From Opitutaceae bacterium (lineage in GTDB: Bacteria > Verrucomicrobiota > Verrucomicrobiia > Opitutales > Opitutaceae): a DNA stretch of 8,218 nt. Shown piece after piece: positions 5,521 through 8,218 of this stretch. The DNA lies in assembly GCA_025352845.1 (NCBI GenBank), contig JANXSC010000481.1, positions 1 through 8,218 of the forward strand, written 5' to 3'. Position numbers and translations under genes: made by a program. Within the stretch, counting starts at the first letter, position 1. Each line of letters begins with the position of its first letter. The notes beneath the pieces are model-generated. The model did no database searches, was not told the DNA's origin, and worked only from the letters and a program-made list of their open reading frames with translations.

Positions 5521-8218
5521 CGGAGCGGCGCGAGGTGGCGGGCCATTTTGAGGACCAGTGGGTGGAGGGTTACATGGACTCTGCCTGGGTGGCCGAGCAC
5601 ACCGAGCCCGTGTGGGTGGGAGATGCTTATGAAGATGTCTGGGTGGACGGCTTCTGGAACCTCGTCTATGGCACGTGGACTGTGACGATCACAGTCCTGG
5701 AGCATTGGGAAGGGGATTGGACGTGGGAGCCCCACCATGTCTATGGCGAGGGGAGCTGGTCGCCTTGGACGCCCGACGCCTCGACCGTGGCGGCCCCCAC
5801 GGTCTTCACCCAGTGGCGCACAGGTGTGCGCTCGCACGTCTCATGGGAGACGAACGAGGCCGGTGACATCCGGGGTTTCGTCTCCGGTCCGGACTACGTG
5901 ACCGAAAGCAATCCGGGCGCCATCGGCACGGGCACCACGACGCCGCCGCCGGTGGTCTGGACCGCGTTTAACGAACTTGGACCGGTATATTATTCCGCGT
6001 GGAGCCCGGATCCCGCGACGAAGCCCGCGGGCGTGAGCTTCGAGCAATCGCGCACCGCCTACCGCGACCGGCGTGTCGGCGAGCGCAATCAACTCGGCGT
6101 GGAGCGCAACGTCGTAATCACCCCGGAGCCGGGGGAAACGTTTTATCAGAACAACATCGGTATCGGCGGTGCTGGCACGGCGGCCGGAACCTTCGGCACA
6201 CCCTTCGCCGGCTACACGGCCACCGGTCCTGGGGGCGCGACGTTCACCGCCGCGAATCTGCCGCCGGGTCTGAGCATCGACCCCACGACCGGTGCCGTCA
6301 CGGGCACGCCCACCGCCGCCGGTAACTACTCCGCCACGATCACTGCGACCACCGCGACAGGCGCGACCCCCCAAGCGGTCGTCTTCACCATCGAGAAGGC
6401 CACGCCGGTGCTGGTGCCGGGGACGTTTTCGGACCGCACCTTCAACACCTCTTCGGTTATCTTTACCGCCGACATGTTCACGGCCGAATTCGCCCATCCC
6501 ATCACGGGGGTTACCGTCCCGCACCCGCCCAACGTCACCTACACGATGGTTTTTTGGTATGACGGATTGATCGTCAACCCCGTGGGGAAGAACATCAACT
6601 TTATCAACCCGACGGAAGTTATTACCGCCACCTATCCCGGCAACGCCAACTACAACTCCGCCACCGCTACGGCCACCTTCAGCGATGTGGACAATGAGCC
6701 GCCCAGCATCCCGGGCGGTTTGCAGCAAGTTCTCGTCGGGCCAACTTCACTCAGCTTCAAGTGGAACCCCTCCACCGACAATTCGCTCGTGAAATACTAC
6801 GAGGCCTCGCTCGACAACGGGGCGCAAATTTTCACCACCACGGCGGCCAATCCCATCAACCGCTTCACGCCCACCACCGCGTATTTTAACGGCCTGGCCG
6901 TCGGCTCCCCGCACACGGTCAAGGTGCGCGCGAGAGACTGGCAGGACAATTGGTCGGTCGATTGGAGCGCTCCGATCATGCTGACCACTCTGCCCGCTGC
7001 GCCCGCCTCCGGCTCCTCCCGGTGGGTTGACCTCAACAACGACGGCCTCCTCGACGAGATCATCTCCGATGGCGCCGCCGTCTTCCGTGTCTTTGAGGGC
7101 GAACGCTCGACCCGCACGTTTAGCTACGCGAGCGTCACGAACGACTGGCTGTTCATCCCCTTCGCCGGTGGTCCGACTTACAGCGATCGCGGAACATATG
7201 CCTCGGATGGCTGGTGGGTGCCGACCGTCGATATCGACGTCGGCTCGGTCACCATCGATACGATTAACCCTGTCTTCCAGTTTCAGGCCGAAGCGGGCTA
7301 CGACTACAATCTGGCCCGGACGGTCATCGGCCCGGATGGCAGGACGCGCGACATCCCGCTTTTCCCTTCGTCGAACTTTCCGGATGGCATCCACGAATGG
7401 CCGATCAGCAGCTTCTGGTCGCTGGATGCCTTCTACGCTTTTCCGACCACGCTTGTGCGCTACAGCTACGCTCCCGGTGGCTGCATCCTGAACCTGCCGG
7501 GTATCGGCGCGGTGACCGCCGGCAAGTCCAGCGGCACCATTACCCTGCCCAACGGCACGAAGATCACCGCCGGTAGCTCCGGTTCCACCATCACATTCCC
7601 AAACAGTGGCGGCACCATCACCATTGGCACCGATGGCAGCGTTACTGGCTCCCCACTGCCGAGCGGAGTGACCCACGGAACCGGTCAGGTCGGGATCGAT
7701 CTGCCCGGTGGAATTGTTGTGAACCCCGGCACGGGTGAAGTCACAGTGAGTGGCCCCGGCGGCACTTCTATCACGTTAGGTGGATCCGGTGGCATCAAGA
7801 TGACTTTACCGTCTGAGATCGCAAGAGTCTCCGACATCCTCGGCGGCGTGATCGACGGCGTGAAGGGCCTGATCTTCGGCAGCGGGACCGATCAAAACAA
7901 GACGAGGGTCCAGATCGACGGCACCGATGACAACAGCGGCTGGGGAGACCCAAGCAATCCGAACCTCGGAGTGACCGGCACCGGCTCCCATACCGTCAAA
8001 ATTGGCGTGACCGATGCGGACAACCGTGTGCCCAAGCCGGAAAACACCGTTACGATCCAGATTGTGATTCTGCCAACCACGCCCATTTCCGTCGGCTTGA
8101 GCGGCCCGGCTTTCGCGGTTGTGTCGGGTGGCACGGATCCCGACCTCGCGAGTGAACTCACGCTCAACGTCGCCAGCTTTTCCCGGAATACTCCGACGAC
8201 GGCCAATCTCCGCCTGCG
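5436..8218 (+). CDS. Modular Ig-like/FN3/xLPxG-repeat scaffold protein, paralogue of the first gene (3' end outside window; start uncertain)
   Basis: Codons beginning at positions divisible by 3 stay open from 5436 to the last base, giving 927 visible codons. The ATG at 5436 is the nearest upstream start but has no ribosome site, and its first 23 residues are out of frame with the convincing coding of the preceding gene. True coding in this frame probably begins near 5505 as a continuation of that gene. Order: Trp nonapeptide repeats (5541-5675) and a Trp-rich tail to about 5780; a putative Ig domain about 6141-6398 (LPPGLSIDPTTGAVTGTP); an Ig-like segment to about 6684 (TYPGNANYNS); FN3 about 6697-6990 (KVRARDWQD, WSAP); calcium loop DLNNDGLLD from 7029; the segment shared with the first gene (VFQFQAEAGYDYN, FPTTLVRY, LNLPGIG); xLPxG-like repeats 7539-7814; then DDNSGWGD and a stretch that aligns only loosely with the first gene. 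The C-terminal domain is not in the window, so its activity is unknown. Secretion would come from the signal peptide encoded at 4642. Confidence 0.85.
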   Translation, partial: MESLAVEKSPARPLRETPPARPRDYGEVTERREVAGHFEDQWVEGYMDSAWVAEHTEPVWVGDAYEDVWVDGFWNLVYGTWTVTITVLEHWEGDWTWEPHHVYGEGSWSPWTPDASTVAAPTVFTQWRTGVRSHVSWETNEAGDIRGFVSGPDYVTESNPGAIGTGTTTPPPVVWTAFNELGPVYYSAWSPDPATKPAGVSFEQSRTAYRDRRVGERNQLGVERNVVITPEPGETFYQNNIGIGGAGTAAGTFGTPFAGYTATGPGGATFTAANLPPGLSIDPTTGAVTGTPTAAGNYSATITATTATGATPQAVVFTIEKATPVLVPGTFSDRTFNTSSVIFTADMFTAEFAHPITGVTVPHPPNVTYTMVFWYDGLIVNPVGKNINFINPTEVITATYPGNANYNSATATATFSDVDNEPPSIPGGLQQVLVGPTSLSFKWNPSTDNSLVKYYEASLDNGAQIFTTTAANPINRFTPTTAYFNGLAVGSPHTVKVRARDWQDNWSVDWSAPIMLTTLPAAPASGSSRWVDLNNDGLLDEIISDGAAVFRVFEGERSTRTFSYASVTNDWLFIPFAGGPTYSDRGTYASDGWWVPTVDIDVGSVTIDTINPVFQFQAEAGYDYNLARTVIGPDGRTRDIPLFPSSNFPDGIHEWPISSFWSLDAFYAFPTTLVRYSYAPGGCILNLPGIGAVTAGKSSGTITLPNGTKITAGSSGSTITFPNSGGTITIGTDGSVTGSPLPSGVTHGTGQVGIDLPGGIVVNPGTGEVTVSGPGGTSITLGGSGGIKMTLPSEIARVSDILGGVIDGVKGLIFGSGTDQNKTRVQIDGTDDNSGWGDPSNPNLGVTGTGSHTVKIGVTDADNRVPKPENTVTIQIVILPTTPISVGLSGPAFAVVSGGTDPDLASELTLNVASFSRNTPTTANLRL
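5500..5505 (+). other. Probable frameshift site, (CG)3 tract
   Basis: CGCGCG sits exactly where convincing coding passes from the frame of the 4642 gene to the frame that stays open to the right edge. Removing one CG unit gives a smooth join, PQPDR-DYGEVTERREV, and merges both into one protein of about 1,191 visible residues with a signal peptide. The change may be a real mutation, phase-variation-like slippage or a sequencing/assembly error. Confidence 0.65.
5541..5675 (+). repeat. Tryptophan nonapeptide repeat (27-base period)
   Basis: Read in the frame that continues to the right edge, there are four units, GHFEDQWVE, GYMDSAWVA, EHTEPVWVG and DAYEDVWVD, then a degenerate fifth, GFWNLVYGT. 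The Trp codons at 5559, 5586, 5613 and 5640 are exactly 27 bases apart. The consensus is roughly G-[HY]-x-E-[DP]-[QAV]-W-V-[ED]. A Trp-rich tail follows, making 11 Trp in 93 residues from 5505. Confidence 0.85.
6291..6400 (+). repeat. Dispersed direct repeat, copy B
   Basis: Partner of bases 1-110, in the same position of the paralogous scaffold. Some of the differences are synonymous and several change residues (for example S/T after GTP, and AAG/ATG after TT). The following residues, KATPVLVPG against KVGPKAVFLG, are already clearly diverged. Confidence 0.9.
7539..7814 (+). repeat. xLPxG-like repeat array (second scaffold)
   Basis: Counterpart of the array at 1342-1572. ITLPNGTKIT is identical in its first unit; ITFPNSGGT, SPLPSGVT, IDLPGGIVV, VSGPGG and MTLPSEI follow. 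The spacing between prolines is about 15-20 residues, looser than in the first scaffold. This array is also longer, and only its first two units align easily with the other copy. Confidence 0.7.

Noticed and set aside
5675..6570. Short + strand open frames at 5675-5866, 5999-6325 and 6292-6570
   Set aside because: They lie in the wrong frame relative to the continuous scaffold frame and give Arg/Pro/Ser-rich, low-complexity products.
5841..7676. Two long minus-strand open frames (295 and 309 codons) opposite the second scaffold
   Set aside because: They are shadows of the + strand frame that encodes Ig and FN3 domains: Arg/Gly-rich, no ribosome sites and no recognisable motifs.

Overview
The window is a GC-rich, fully coding bacterial segment with everything on the + strand. 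It holds large secreted, modular surface-type proteins. Proline/glycine-rich Ig-like and fibronectin type III domains, Asp/Asn calcium-type loops and a small secreted protein with PYGRGK and RNLEFD signatures resemble what I know from Verrucomicrobiota, perhaps Opitutaceae. The taxonomic placement is inference from protein style; there is no rRNA or tRNA here.

Layout. (1) 1-3615: the C-terminal 1,204 residues of a giant protein whose start lies left of the window. It runs from the end of a putative Ig domain through an Ig-like segment, an FN3 domain, a calcium-type loop, a conserved beta-rich segment, a 17-residue xLPxG repeat and an Asp-rich linker to a C-terminal alpha/beta-hydrolase. (2) 3618-4604 (alternative start 3612): a secreted protein of about 328 aa with an N-terminal carboxypeptidase-regulatory-like beta-sandwich. 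It has a strong AAGGAGG ribosome site inside the end of gene 1, so the two are probably translationally coupled. (3) 4642-5520: a signal-peptide protein of 292 aa ending in a DANANGIDD calcium-type loop. (4) From about 5436 or 5505 to beyond 8218: a long reading frame, open to the right edge. It carries a tryptophan nonapeptide repeat and then the same Ig / Ig-like / FN3 / calcium loop / xLPxG order as gene 1.

Genes 3 and 4 are best explained as one second giant protein split by a frame change near a (CG)3 tract at 5500-5505. The window would then contain two tandem paralogous scaffold genes separated by the small secreted gene. The hydrolase end of the first scaffold and the small gene have visibly lower GC than the scaffold parts. 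This fits a modular arrangement in which a shared secreted scaffold carries an exchangeable C-terminal enzyme followed by a coupled partner gene. Whether that is a toxin/immunity pair, an enzyme/accessory pair or simply surface-protein evolution cannot be decided here.

No RNA genes, CRISPR arrays, insertion sequences, convincing promoters or terminators were seen. The only intergenic gap is 37 bases.
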